Below, piece by piece: positions 1 through 11,880 of a stretch of DNA of 64,000 bases. Each line of letters begins with the position of its first letter. Positions within the stretch are counted from its first letter, which is position 1. Origin of the DNA: Epinephelus fuscoguttatus (Eukaryota; Chordata; Actinopteri; Perciformes; Serranidae); assembly GCF_011397635.1 (NCBI RefSeq), contig NC_064754.1, positions 28,376,543 to 28,440,542 on the forward strand, given 5' to 3'. The position numbers and the translations under genes were made by a program. The notes below the pieces were generated by a model that saw only the letters and a program-made list of their open reading frames with translations, was not told the DNA's origin and made no database searches.

Positions 1-378
1 TTTCATGTTGGAACTATTTTCTTTCACTGTGAGTGTTGCTGTCTGCTGTGTTAAATGATCGATGACGATGGCAGTTGTCCAGTCAAACACACATTTATAG
101 CACAATCTGGAGATAATGAATGAGCACACATAAAGCAATCACGCAGTTAGAGCAGTCAGGTGACAGTGCACGTGCTGTACTGCGGTGTTTACAGACTAGG
201 TGCACAGGCCCAAGACAGCACTTAGTTACAGTTAACCACAGAACTTGCTGACAATACCAGTAAAATAACCAGGAAACAGGCCTGCAAGGGGAATTATCTA
301 TTTAAACTCCGTTACCTATCATCACACACACAGAGGCATGCATGTTCTCATGGACATGAGGCTGGTACTCGTGAGAGC
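1..378. other. Gene-free DNA, possible MITE arm
   Basis: I see no coding region here. The first 26 bases match, in opposite orientation, part of the repeat arm at 757-1149, so the window may start inside a large palindromic repeat. The match is short and only suggestive. Confidence 0.35.
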
Positions 379-748
379 GGGTCCATGTCACTGGTCCGAC
401 AGCCCATTGGCCCAACATCCCATTAGTCCGACGGTCCGCGGTGCTGAGCGGCTCCCGGTAGGTGTATTTCTACCTTGATGGTGCGCCGCGACCGGCTCTG
501 GGTCAGCTGAGAAAGGCTTGAGGCGAAGCAGGCTCACAGCTTATGTGTTTGTCACTTTCTTTTTCATTTTAACCCACACCATGATCTTTTCCTGACCCTA
601 ACCAAGTGGTTTTTGTGCCTAAACCTAATCAGACCTTAACCACAGGGCATCATGATGATTTCAGAACGGACTTCGGAACAATGGGTTTAATATGGTCGGG
701 ACAATGGGATGTCGGACCAATGGGATATCGGACCAATGGGCAGTTCCC
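379..748. mobile_element. hAT-like MITE with 8-bp target duplication
   Basis: A 370-bp element starts GGGTCC and ends GTTCCC. Its two ends are inverted repeats of about 50 bp built from repeats of a CCCATTGGTCCGAC-like unit. It is flanked by a direct repeat GTGAGAGC at 371-378 and 749-756, which fits hAT transposition. It carries no reading frame worth naming. It interrupts the repeat at 757-1149 or DNA directly beside it. Confidence 0.75.
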
Positions 749-756
749 GTGAGAGC

Positions 757-1149
757 ACCTCGGCTGAGCTGTAATGTTAGCTAGCTCAGTGGTGTGAGGT
801 GAGCTAGCAGTAGCTAGATGCTGATTCAGTTTGCGGGATAAATTTGGTAGCAATAAAATAGTTCTTATATATAACTGTGCACAACAAGGTCTATAGATTA
901 ATCGTATCATAATTTCTGTAAAGAGAAATTGCTGTTGAGTTTTTTTCAATTTTATCAGTTGTTTGGGCACTTTAAGCACCATAAGCTGGATAACATTAGT
1001 TCCATTATACTGGAGAGAAAGCAGTAATCTCTACGGCCAATATCTCCAACACTCGGCAGCTTACACCAAAACTATCTGGACTGATAAATGGCCCTACAGG
1101 TAAGAAGAAAAAAAATTATTTTTGATTTGGAAGTGAACTGTCCCTTTAA
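757..1149 (-). repeat. MITE arm ending in GAACTGTCCCTTTAA
   Basis: Read on the minus strand this begins TTAAAGGGACAGTTC and continues through a phrase on ordered ATATTGGCCGTAGAG-like sequence that I recognise as a common teleost non-autonomous element. The left part is cut by the 370-bp element before it. No gene. Confidence 0.5.
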
Positions 1150-2683
1150 ATTTAGTTACTTCAGAGATGCCTCTTTTGATTCAAAGGATCCTGGATAGGA
1201 CATTATTTAGTTGCTCATTGTTTTAAATTTCATCAAAAGTGTAACTGACTGTTTAGCTGGTTCCAGATGTTTTGTTTTCATGGCTGGAGGAACAATCTGC
1301 CAATCAGAGCTGCATGGATGGGATTATAAATGGGGATGTCATCTTCGAACATAGCCGGCTACCTACATGCAAAATGGTGACAAGCGTGAATGAGATCTAC
1401 AAAGGTTGTTGTAAGTGGATTTACAGAAAAGACTTTTAAACTGTGTATTTCTTTGATCAAAATGAAAAACGTCAACTTTCATCAAGCAAACTGAAGACCA
1501 AGACTTTTTCTACAGCAAGCCTTCTGCTCACACTGAATGAAATGAAATGAGTGAAAGACTATTAATACCTCTGTTATTAAAGACCACATGTCCACTACAG
1601 GACTCCCATACATTAGGATGCAGACATATAATTCAGGCTTTAACTGAGAGGCTGGTTGGGCAGTTACACTTGAGGACAATGACTGAGACAGACAAACAGA
1701 TTTGGACTTAAAAACACAAAATTGAAAAGGAGGATCATAATATTATATAAATGATAAAAGAGATGTTAGTAACACTGGGTGAGGATAAAGCAAAAGAGAA
1801 GGTTACCAGGGAGAAGCAGAGGAGGTGAAGAAAGGACACCAAACACAGACTACACCCGTGAAATTTTTAAATCACTACGTCTGACACGGTGCTTGACAAA
1901 TTCATGAGAAGTCTGTAATCTAGTAATGTTGCACGAAATTATTTAATTCCCATCTCGCTGCCTTATATCACCTCTGTTATGATAAGCAGTCGTAGCTTTG
2001 GTGTTTCTTTACTGCACTTCTTACAGATGACTTAGCAGTCAAACAGCATATTAAATACTGCAAGTTGAGTTTCTCTTTTGGTCTTTGTTTCCTCTTATTG
2101 ACGACAAACATGCCAACAAAGGTAGCTGTTTTATTTTCTAAACACAAAAATGTATGCCATCAGGCCACTTAGGCACAGTGGTGCTTGGTGCTAACACATT
2201 TTCGTAGAACTCTACCTACACTACACAAACATCAAACATCTGAGGATGGTGGGAACATCATTTGTTTTTCAGGTATCAGTGCTGCTTTCACATGTTCCTC
2301 AGATGGTACCATTTCCCAAGTTGGGAAGTTGTTTTTCAGACTTTGATGTGTTCATGAAGTGCTTTAAGTCGTAATGTGGAAACAACGTAGACACTACAAA
2401 GAACTCGTGTTGTATGTCATCGCTGAGGGCATTTAAACAACAGTACAGTATGAAGCTTTATATTACAAAGTGATTTTGTCCCAGACTTGTTGCTGCACCA
2501 GCACATCCTCTAAATGATGACAAATCTGACAAATGATGATAAATAACTTTTCTAGGTCACTCTATGTGGTCAGCAAGTTAAAGTTACAAACTAATAGCAT
2601 ATTACTAATTACATATGAGCAAAAAAATGACATGCAATAGGTATGTGAATTAATAAAAAGTTAATTGCCATTAACGGAACCAA
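1150..2683. other. Gene-free stretch
   Basis: Short random frames only, with no splice-supported exons, RNA gene or clear repeat. I see nothing to annotate. Confidence 0.5.
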
Positions 2684-3300
2684 CACATTCTCACTCCGAC
2701 CTTGTCACATATTGACGTTTGGTCATGGACCTTCGACGTCTAGATATGACGTGAAAGGTACCCTTGGTGTGTTGGCTGTTGATGTTCTGGGAAGCCATGT
2801 TAAGTTCTGCCTGTTACATGCATTGTCTGTTTTCAAAATACTCTTTCATTTCTACAGGAAATTTATCGTTTACATACAGTCTCTTTCAAATAAACGCTCT
2901 ACGTCAGTACACCAACGCAAATTAATGTTTTTTTCCTCCAACAACTAACACCCATGGTTGGGTTCAGGTAAGAAAATCACATGGTTAGTTTTAGGAAAAA
3001 AGAACAGGGTTTGGCTTTAGAATCTTACAGGACACAAACATTGCTCTTCCCAGTGAAAGTCGGTATTTGTTGGACCCTTCCACCACCCCTCCCATCTGCC
3101 CTAGTTGGACTTACGCAGGCTCAACTTTCATTTTTGTACTGTCATGTTTTCCCCGATGCCACCACTCGCTGTTAAACTGTACCTGCAACTGGCCGTGTAT
3201 CATGCCGATGTTAAAGGACGCCTTTTTTAGTCAGTGTATGAAGCTGCAAGTCACTGCCCAAGCACTGTATTTTGACGACTTCAGAGTGAGCCTGGGTTGA
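2684..3300 (+). repeat. Dispersed repeat, copy 1
   Basis: This matches 14319-14604 and then 17873-17990 along its whole length; shared landmarks are a TCACATATTGACRTTTGGTC block near the start and CTTCAGAGTGAG near the end. Both ends carry a CTCACTCYGA-type inverted motif, so it is probably a non-autonomous DNA transposon of about 600 bp. Copy 1 is uninterrupted and shows what copy 2 looked like before the L2 insertion. Confidence 0.6.
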
Positions 3301-3639
3301 CCGAACATAAACTTTCATCCACCATATTTCTGCAAAAATGATGTCAACTTGGCAACTCGTGCACCAAATTTTTGCAGACTTCTCAAACTGTTCCAACTTG
3401 AGGCCTTCACATGAATTATCCCTAACAAGAACTAATTTTTCCGATTATTCCGGCACCATAAATGCCAGGCAAGTGCTGTACACATTTCTTAACTCATGAT
3501 GGTGCTAAAGGTTAAGTCACCAAAGTGATTCTATTTCATCCTGAGGAGTACCTGAAATTTCTGGGCAGTTTGTTCAATAGTTGCTGAGATGTCTTAGTCA
3601 AAACCATGAATATGAGCTTCATGGTGGCAGAAGAGGAAA

Positions 3640-4350
3640 AGACAGGGGAAGTCATTAGGATTCAACCTCTGCAGACCATGACCGTCTCTTCAAATTTAAT
3701 GCCAATGCATCATTCTAGGTTGGGAGAGAGTTATTGCCTCAAGCAAGGGAGTTCAAGTATCTCGGGGTCTTGTTCACGAGTGAGCGTAAAATGGAGCGTG
3801 AGATGGATTGGCGGTTTCTGCAGTGATGCAGGTGCTGCACCGGACCATCGTGGTGAAGAGGGAGCTGAGCTGGAAGGTGAAGCTTTTGACTTACTTGTCC
3901 ATATAAGTCCCAACCCTCACCTATGGTCATGAGCTTTGGGTAGTGACCAAAGAATGAGATTGTGCATACAAGCAGCCGAAATGAGTTTCCTCCATGGGGT
4001 GGCTGGGCTCAGCCTTAGAGATAGGGTAAGGAGCTTGGACATCGGGTGGGAGCTCAGAGTAGAGCTGCTACTCCTTTGCGGGGTCAGTTGAGGTGGTTCA
4101 GGCATCTGACCAGGATGGCACCTCCTTGTAGAGGTGTTTTGGGCACGTCCAACTGGTAGGAGGCCCCAGGGCAGACCCAGGATACGCTGAAGGTATTACA
4201 TATCTCATGTGGCCTGGGAACACCTTGGGGTCCTCCAGGAGGAGCTGGAAAGCGTTGCTGAGGAGAGGGACGTCTTGGGTGCTTTGCTTGGCCCCGGATA
4301 AGCAGACATAAATGGATGGATGGATGGATGGATGGATGGATGGATGGATG
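3640..4350 (+). mobile_element. Rex3-like (RTE) LINE, 3' end remnant
   Basis: Broken coding sequence resembles the end of the Rex3 reverse-transcriptase ORF (phrases equivalent to YGHELWV, QAAEMSFL and a GRPR-rich end), now full of frameshifts. It ends in a (GATG)n tail at 4312-4350, the 3' tail known for Rex3. It is 5'-truncated, as most Rex3 copies are, and dead. Confidence 0.75.
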
Positions 4351-6068
4351 GCATCAAGGAGATGGTGAGATATTTCACCATATACATGAAAACTTTGACC
4401 TGCTGGTGGTGCTAAAGTAAAAGTCTGGGAAATTACATAGTAATTCAGATCCATCTTCTTAGGACCCTGCGCATGTGTACCAAAATTTCATGGCAGTCCA
4501 CCCAATAGCTGTTGAGACATATCAGTCTGGACCAACCAATCGACCAACCTTGCTATCCCTAGAGCCATACTGCAAGCATGACTAAAAAGTGAGCATTTGT
4601 GTGAGTGTGACTGGCTAACTGATAAAGTGACTGACATCAAAGTGACTCTCCAACTAACCGAGTGACTGACTGATGGACTGGCTGTTATCAGACTGAAGGG
4701 CCAACTAATGCGCTGTGTGGGAAGGTACTCATCCATACTTGTGTGTGCATCTGTATACCGCTCCCTGCAACAACTGGTTCTTTATAAATAATGCACAGTG
4801 TTTTCATGTCAGTGTCACCCTCATGCTTTGCCCACGCACCAGCTGAAGATAATTGAGCCACATCGCATACACAAGCCTATACACAAGGTACACTTATGAG
4901 CGTCAGTACACACCAGCTTCATTAAAACATTGCTCAAATACACTCATTAAAGTGTATTCTCTCTTTCTTTGATATACACATCCACAAACATACACAAACC
5001 CGCCCACCTTGATTCACGGGTTACCATCCTCCCCCACAGTACGAAGGTATAATGGACAAAGTGGCGATGTTTAAAGCAATATTCTGACAATCATCCAATT
5101 AAAACAATATATAAGAAACTGCCATGTAAACATCAGGCTCAAATTAGCTTAACCAACATAAGGTCATAGCATTGAATTAAAGACGTGAATTTCATTATTG
5201 AAGGGCACTTTTGACATACCTTTATCAAACTATGACTCATAGAATTTTTACAGCATTTTGCGTCACATCCAGCCATCCAGCTGCTTGATGATGCATGAGC
5301 TATGACTGTGCATGAATCAACTCTCATATATAACCATGGAAAGGACAGATAAAAGTAAAAGACTGCAGCAGTCGATGCAAATACAGTCAGTGACTGTGAG
5401 ATTCCAGTGGTTACCAGTCAGTGAGATTTGTCAGAGCTTTTATGTTGAGTATTTGGAGCCAGACTTCTTACTGTTAGGTGTAGTAAATGCATGAGGGAGG
5501 CTATCAGGCCTACAACTGCAGAAGAGCTGGCTACCTTTGCAATCTAATGCAACACATACCATCCTCCTTCAAAAAAATCCTTCTTTTGTGATGTTTCTAA
5601 TCAGGTTTTCTTTGAGCTGCTAATGCCACGTTCTTGTGCCCTTACTTGACAGGGTTGACCTTTGAGGGAACACAGAGTCAGTGAGTTCGAAACACAGGAA
5701 GCTATCATAACCTATTAGCTGTGTGGCTGTGTTGCTCAGCCATAGCGGAAACTGCTCCACAGAGACATGGTTTGCAGATATTTATAAGACAGGAGTCAGC
5801 ATCTCCTGAAATAAGTGTGTCAACCTGTTATCCTTTTGTCCAGCAAACTACCAAGCTAACTGTGCAACACAGCTTGAGGAGCTATTTCAACTAGCTTGCT
5901 TATTATAAAATGACCAAAGTGCATCACCCTTTTTCAGCCTGCCATCCCTCTCTATTCTCCAGATCCAGACCCAGATGCTGTCCTATCTGGACCCAGATCT
6001 ATGACCAACTAATTATTGAGAATTATCACATTTTGAAGCACTGTTTCTATTTTAACACCTGTTAAATA
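4351..6068. other. Gene-free stretch
   Basis: No exon, RNA gene or confident repeat seen. Frames are short and have no recognisable domain. Confidence 0.5.
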
Positions 6069-6367
6069 CCAGCGCAGCATTGTAGCACAGGCTGGAGCCT
6101 ATCCAAGCTGACATTTGGCAAGAGGCAGGGTACATTCTGGACAGTTCGCCAGACTATCACATAGAGACAGACAACCATTCACACTCACATTCACACCAAT
6201 TAACCTAACCCTAACCTGCATGTCTTTGGACTGTAGGAGGAGTACCCAGAGATGCCGACATGGGGAGAACATGCAAACTCTGCACAGAGGGTTCCTCCAC
6301 CACGAGGTTCGAACCGGGATCCCTCTTGTTGTGAGGCAACAATGCTAACTACTGCACCACAATGCTA
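6069..6367 (-). mobile_element. tRNA-derived SINE, copy 1
   Basis: On the minus strand this reads as the common teleost SINE whose head has an A box (TAGTTAGCATTG) and a B box (GGTTCGAACC), followed by a body containing CCAAAGACATGCAGGTTA. The same family occurs on the plus strand at 21096-21420 and, without its head, at 48472-48716. This is not a functional tRNA gene. Confidence 0.8.
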
Positions 6368-9070
6368 CGAGACCACCTCATAGACCAATTGCATGTGTTA
6401 AATCATCCCAAATGATGCTAGTGAGTCAATCAAATCATCCCCCGTGTTCAAAATCAACAAATCACCTACTGATGTAATTAGCTCACTACATACAGTGGTT
6501 TGTCAACTTGTCGTGCAACTTGTCGTGACAAGTTTGTCAACTTGTAGTTTTTGTTTGATTTTTTTTTAATTCTGTCAGAAAGATGTTGATTCATTCAACT
6601 CTGTGGTTATTTAGGAGGCCACAGATTTGCGGTATTGCTGTGATGGTTAAATTGAAAGGTTATTTTATTACTATTACAGAATGGAGACAAGGGCGTAGGT
6701 TTTGTTTAAACATTGAACATATGCATATAGACCTCCAGACATCCTCCACCAGGAAATTTTGAGCGTCAAATACTGCATTGGGCGAATTTCTTTTTTTTTT
6801 TTTTTTTTTTTTTTACCATTTTTATGGTTCGAAATGTCTTTATTTATGTAAAGGCAAACAGAAATTTCAGGTGGCAGTAACTATTCACTGTATAAAAATA
6901 TAATGGGATACAATGCAGTGAAGTATTGTTTTCTTATAGGTTACTGATGCTCTAAATTCTAATTTCATGCGATCTCTCAAGTCAACACATGTTATGGCTG
7001 TATGTATTCTGTGCTGGTGTCCCTTTTCCCTTTGTACATCTGCCCAGATGTGCTCAGTTGCTTAACGACGTGCATTGCACCTGGCACGGAGGAGGAGGTG
7101 TTTAAGAGCTGCTGTGCCTGCAGCAGAGGAGAGGGGCCTCTGATGTAGGGACTGCTGGTCCTGCTGCCTCTCAGCCTGGGATTCTTGTTGTCTTGTCTGC
7201 TTGTTTTATTTGTTAATAAATCCCATAGATTTGAGTGTTTTAAAGGTGTCTTATGTGGTAAGTTTGGGTCAGTGGTGGAGTTTTGTTCGCCCCATAGGGC
7301 CATGGGACATGACTACATGTTGGCATGATTTACTCTTCCATCCTCTTTTGTGTCTTTGGTTTGGGGAAGTAACATTTTTAAATGTGCCATCCTTTCACGT
7401 CAATGAAAAATGGATTGATTTTAATTAATTTATAAACCTCTGCTCTGTAACAGCTCAGAAAGTGTTTCAGCAAGATTTCTGCACGTTTGAAACTTTCTGG
7501 ATATTCAAAGCAAATTCAACACTGTGTTCTTTGGGATTTCTAGAATTAGGTGGTAATATTTTGAGAAGAGAACCCATTTGAGAATGTGGTTTCAGGGTGA
7601 GAAGAAGTTTCGAGAGGTGCTGCTCTTCACTGAAGGCAAAAACCAAAACTCACTAACACCTCTGATCAGACATAAATCTTACTATTGTGTGGCTTATTGT
7701 CCTCACAAATGTTAACTTCACCACCTCTGATTAAGCATTACTCTGAGCCACTTCCCAAAGCTTTTTAATGGTAACCAGACGAAAGACACCACACTGCAGT
7801 CCAAACTTTTTACAAGTCTAAATAGCTGGAGGGGATGGATCATTGTGACTTGAGCAACCTATTCTATTATGACTTTATTCTTGACATATCACAGCTTTTT
7901 TTTTTATAATATTTTGATATGATCATCAAAATCTCTTTTTTTCTTGTCTAACAGTGACCCTGATACTCTGCTGTATGAACAGTCTAGAATTCCAGCTTTT
8001 GGTTCATTTTATTCTCTTGATAATTTGTGGCTGTATCAGTGCAGCCTCTGCTGTGTTAACTCCAGTCTTCCTGGTCTCCTTCTGCAGCAACAGCCCGCTG
8101 TCTCTGTTGAAGCATAGCCTCAACATCGCTTCTTGTTCCTTGTGGTTTTTGGCAGGTTGCAACCATTGCTTTTGAGGTCGCATAACACCAACAATACTTT
8201 ACCTGTGGCATTGTTGCATCTATGAGTCACATTCTTGCGGTTCTTCAAAGTAAAATTTCTCTGCTACTTTCATGTTTTTGTGCACATGCACATAAATATT
8301 GAGAGGGACGTTCCCCCTGCAACCCCCCAAAACCTTGGCGTATAGATGGAGAGTATGTATATCCTCCTTTGAATGTGTACCTCCTTAGTTAAAAGATATT
8401 AATTCAAACTAAATACAGCTATGTCATTGCAGATATTCACACAAATAAGCTAATAATGTTCATTCAGAAAAATAAAAAGGGGTCTTTTAGGTTTTTAAGC
8501 AAACATGTGTTACTGGCGGTGAACTGAAGAAAAAGTGTTTCTTTTAAATTTAACAGTTTGTCTCAAATGTTGTGTTTGGATGAAAAATAGATTAATTCAT
8601 CAAGTCTATCCAGTCAGAACGAGAAAGAAATCTAGATCCAGCAGTGCCTGAAAGCCATTTTTCAGTTAAATGAAGTGGCAACCCTGTTTTTTTTTTTCCT
8701 TCATCTCTGTGGAAATATTCTTAAAAAAGCTCTCCATTTAAACTTTGAATCTTGGCTGCAGAGTCAGAACCAGGGGGTGTAACAGTAATAATTTCATAAA
8801 CAAACAGTTTTAAACCACACACTCTTTTGAAAATCACTGAACTGATCTAGCCTATTAAAAACTTCCGATGTATCCCCCGAGAACTAAAATATTTCAAGCT
8901 GGTGCCTGTACCGCTGGAGATGCTCTCCATACTTAGATACTGACAAATGTTGATTAGGCTGTTGGATCACACCTGTTGTTGTTGTTGACGACAGTGGCAC
9001 AAAAATGAATAATATAGAGCACGCACATTATAATATATAAAAACAACAAATTTGACAATTTCATGGGTAA
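6368..9070. other. Gene-free stretch with a poly(T) run
   Basis: A long T run lies near 6789-6815. No exon pair, RNA gene or confident transposon is visible. Reading frames near 7000-7430 and 7954-8175 lack any recognisable domain. Confidence 0.45.
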
Positions 9071-9590
9071 TACTGAAGGAGTAGCTCAGCACAATGTCAT
9101 TTTGCCAAGTAGGACCTGCTCCTGGATCAACATCTCACATCACATTCCTGGACCAACATTGTAATCAACCAACCACAGCCCTCTGACATCATCAGCGTGC
9201 TTCTCCTGTGTTTCTTTTAAAAATTCCTCTTTGCTTCTTCAGAGCTAATGATAGTTTTCCAAACTCCAGAAACCCCGCAAGCTACGACAGGTTTATCAGT
9301 TTGCTTGCTAACTAGGTAGACTGTGCTAACAAGTAAGCTAATTGGCTCAGACACTGTTCATTAACATTAAGAGTAAGAATGATGTCATTTTGCAGTTGAC
9401 CTACCTTCCTTTTTAATAACCTATTCAAAACTATTTTTGAAGGATTGCAGAGCTAGTGTTCAAGGATCAAGGACTTTCACTGCTTTGTGGATAATTTATT
9501 TATGTAGATCCTGGATAGAGTTGCTTATGGTGATCCAGGACCATCACTGCTATGTTGATGTCAGCATATACAAATAATCCAGAATCGGTG

Positions 9591-9620
9591 TGATGATGAT
9601 GATGATGATGATGATGATGG
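9591..9620. repeat. (GAT)n microsatellite
   Basis: Ten perfect trinucleotide units. Confidence 0.9.
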
Positions 9621-9715
9621 TCATGGATAAACCTAACCAAATCTATCCAGGATCAACATGGGAAAAAAGGAGCAACTCTTTGTTACTGAACAGTTCACTT
9701 GTTAGCATAGCCTAC

Positions 9716-10373
9716 TGATGGACTGGGGGCTCATCCTACTCTCCAATGTGCTATGTGTGAGCTCAGTCCTGCATGTTCTTTAATGAAGCAATAGGAGAAG
9801 ATATTCGGTCTCAGTTAATGTAGTTTATTAAGCAGTAAAGGAATAAAATTACAGAGCTCTGGGTCTCAACTTCAAGTCCCTGACGAACAACAAAGGTGTG
9901 TCAGTTCACGAAGTCTGACCTCCTGTCCTTTCCCTGACCCAGTATATTTGAGCGTAACAGAGTGTCATTGTGCACGCAAGGCGTTGTCCTCTTCTCATTG
10001 GCAGTTCCACTTCCTCCTTCACCACACCACGCCCCTGCCTCGTGTTAATCTGACTCCTTCCCGCTGACAGTGGGGGCGTGGTTCCTGTTTTGAAAGACAA
10101 GAGAACAACACAACTCCCTACACGTGCTGTACCTTACTATCTGTACATCACTTTCTATTATTTTTACCATATATGAAACTAATTATCTAAGCATTGCGGT
10201 ATGTGCTCCTCAGATTTCATGTCTCTTCCTCTCCTGTACTTCTCCGCTTCTGCAAAGCAAACACATTCAGATCAGCTGAAATCATCTTAGTATTCTCATT
10301 GTTCACACATCTAAAACTTATATAGTGAAACACAACTGATAGTAAAATGCATAAAATCATTCTATTCCCAACA
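9716..10373 (-). mobile_element. Solo LTR, 658 bp
   Basis: The segment starts TG and ends CA (plus strand TGATGG...CCCAACA). It is flanked by the 4-bp direct repeat CTAC at 9712-9715 and 10374-10377. The minus strand is probably sense, because it starts TGTTGGGAAT and has TAATAAA in its last third. No internal retroelement genes remain. Removing it and one CTAC restores a continuous repeat unit GCCTACTTAGCAAGC, like the one at 11605-11619. Confidence 0.7.
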
Positions 10374-10673
10374 CTACCTACTTAGCAAGCTAACTCACTA
10401 ACACTCTGGCCAAGTGGCAAGTTTACTTGTTAGCATCATAGACATATATACATAGATGCCGCATCGAGCGCTGAGCCATACGTCAATGTCGCCGCCATAT
10501 TGGATGTGGCAAGGCTGCGCTGTAAACTAATACAAGTGAATGGACTTAATTTCATAAAGCGCCTTTCTACAAAGAAATTTACGTTAATGCCTGTCGTTTA
10601 TTCATTCACACACACACACTAATATACTTGGGAAACAGTTAGGCACCAAAAACAATGTATTTGATCTTCTCAG

Positions 10674-11111
10674 ATGGCTACTCTGAGAGCAGCGTTGGAA
10701 ACACAGGCAAGCGTGATCGAAGACCAGAGACTGGCTGTGGCTCTGGATCGCCGGATGACAGACTTGGAGAGGTGCCATTGCCATGGATCGCCTGGCCGGG
10801 CCCGTGGGGCTGGTGCTGCTGCGTCGGGATCGCAGGAGAGGGAAGCCCCGGGGTCGGCGGAGCCTGCTCGGCAGTCACTGGGGGTGACGGCGTGCCCCCA
10901 ACTCCTCTCCCCAGCATGGAGTACCGTTCTGAAGGAAGGGAAGCGCAAGCCTCAGAAGCCCCAAAAAGTGTTGTGTAGGATATCTGAGTCACCAAACAGC
11001 TTAATTTCAGCGCTTGCAAATCCTGCCATGAGTACGGTTAGGTTTAGTTTATATGCAAATGTTTGCTATTTTTGTATCTGTCTGTCCTTTTATATATATA
11101 TATATATATAA
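10674..11111 (+). CDS. GC-rich ORF inside the foldback element, doubtful
   Basis: This is a 145-codon frame whose ATG lies in the last bases of the left inverted arm. The first 33 residues are helix-like and rich in L, A, E and R (ETQASVIEDQ, MTDLER), then come Gly/Ala/Pro-rich residues and a WSTVLKEGKRKPQK segment. That layout is like the ORF1 end of L1/Tx1-type LINEs, and the LINE-like tail downstream agrees. Overlapping frames on both strands are also open because of the GC content, so it may be a fossil fragment and not an expressed protein. Confidence 0.25.
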   Translation: MATLRAALETQASVIEDQRLAVALDRRMTDLERCHCHGSPGRARGAGAAASGSQEREAPGSAEPARQSLGVTACPQLLSPAWSTVLKEGKRKPQKPQKVLCRISESPNSLISALANPAMSTVRFSLYANVCYFCICLSFYIYIYI

Positions 11112-11138
11112 AATATATATATATATATATATATAGCT

Positions 11139-11173
<35 letters not shown>

Positions 11174-11180
11174 TAGATAT
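11091..11180. repeat. (TA)n then (GATA)n microsatellite
   Basis: Compound simple repeat inside the foldback element. Confidence 0.9.
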
Positions 11181-11880
11181 GTATACTGTGTATTGTTTTT
11201 CGGCACTACCTTGTTTTCTATAGCTGATGTAAGGTGCATTGCTCCTGTGTGGGATCAATAAAGTTCTTATCTTAGCCATCTGAGAAGATCAAATACATTG
11301 TTTTTGGTGCCTAACTGTTTCCCAAATATATTAGTGTGTGTGTGTGAATGAATAAACTAGAGGCATTATCGTAAATTTCTTTGTAGAAAGGCGCTTTATG
11401 AAATTAAGTCCATTCACTTGTATTAGTTTACAGCGCAGCCTTGCCACATCCAATATGGCGGCGACGTTGACGTATAGCAGCAGCGGGCAAACCCACTTGA
11501 TGCGGCGTCTATGTATATATGTCTATGGTTAGCATGGCCTACCTGCTTAGCAAGCTAACTTGCCAATATTCTAATCTATTGGCAGGTTTACTCATTAGCA
11601 TAGCATGCCTACTTAGCAAGCTAACTGTTAACCCTGTGGCAGCTTACACGGTTTTTGTTCAGTGTTACTGAGGATTTTGTCTGACTGTACTAACTTCAAT
11701 TTCCAAAACTAGCTTAAATCTGAAGAGCACAAAGGAATTTTTAAAGAAACACACGCTGATGATGACAGAGGGCTATGATTGGTTGATTGCAATGTTGGTC
11801 CAAGAACGTGGTGTTTGATGTTTATCCAGGAGCAGGTCCTACTTGGCAAAATCACGTTGTGTGAGTAGCACATCCTACTA

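Larger units (their letters stand above)
10437..11527. mobile_element. Foldback transposon with ~250-bp inverted ends
   Basis: Left arm 10437-10681 and right arm 11273-11527 are inverted copies, nearly identical apart from a roughly 10-bp indel. The element begins CATAGACATATATAC and ends with its reverse complement. The direct repeat GTTAGCAT flanks it at 10429-10436 and 11528-11535, an 8-bp target duplication. The 590-bp centre holds a GC-rich frame and a (TA)n/(GATA)n tract, and ends with GGATCAATAAAGTTCTTATC, which looks like a LINE 3' tail. Confidence 0.8.
9083..11880. repeat. Large foldback repeat with nested insertions
   Basis: The block at about 9083-9275 returns in reverse complement at about 11705-11880 with roughly 85% identity by eye; shared landmarks are TTTTGCCAAGTAGGACCTGC and CATCATCAGCGTG. 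About 2.4 kb lies between the arms. The inner part holds repeated units built round TAGCAAGCTAAC, plus a solo LTR (9716-10373) and a second foldback element (10437-11527). Without those two the element would be about 1.05 kb. The outer ends are not sharply defined and I could not fix a target duplication. Confidence 0.6.

Noticed and set aside
4312-4350. CRISPR-like or satellite array
   Set aside because: It is the (GATG)n tail of a Rex3-type LINE.
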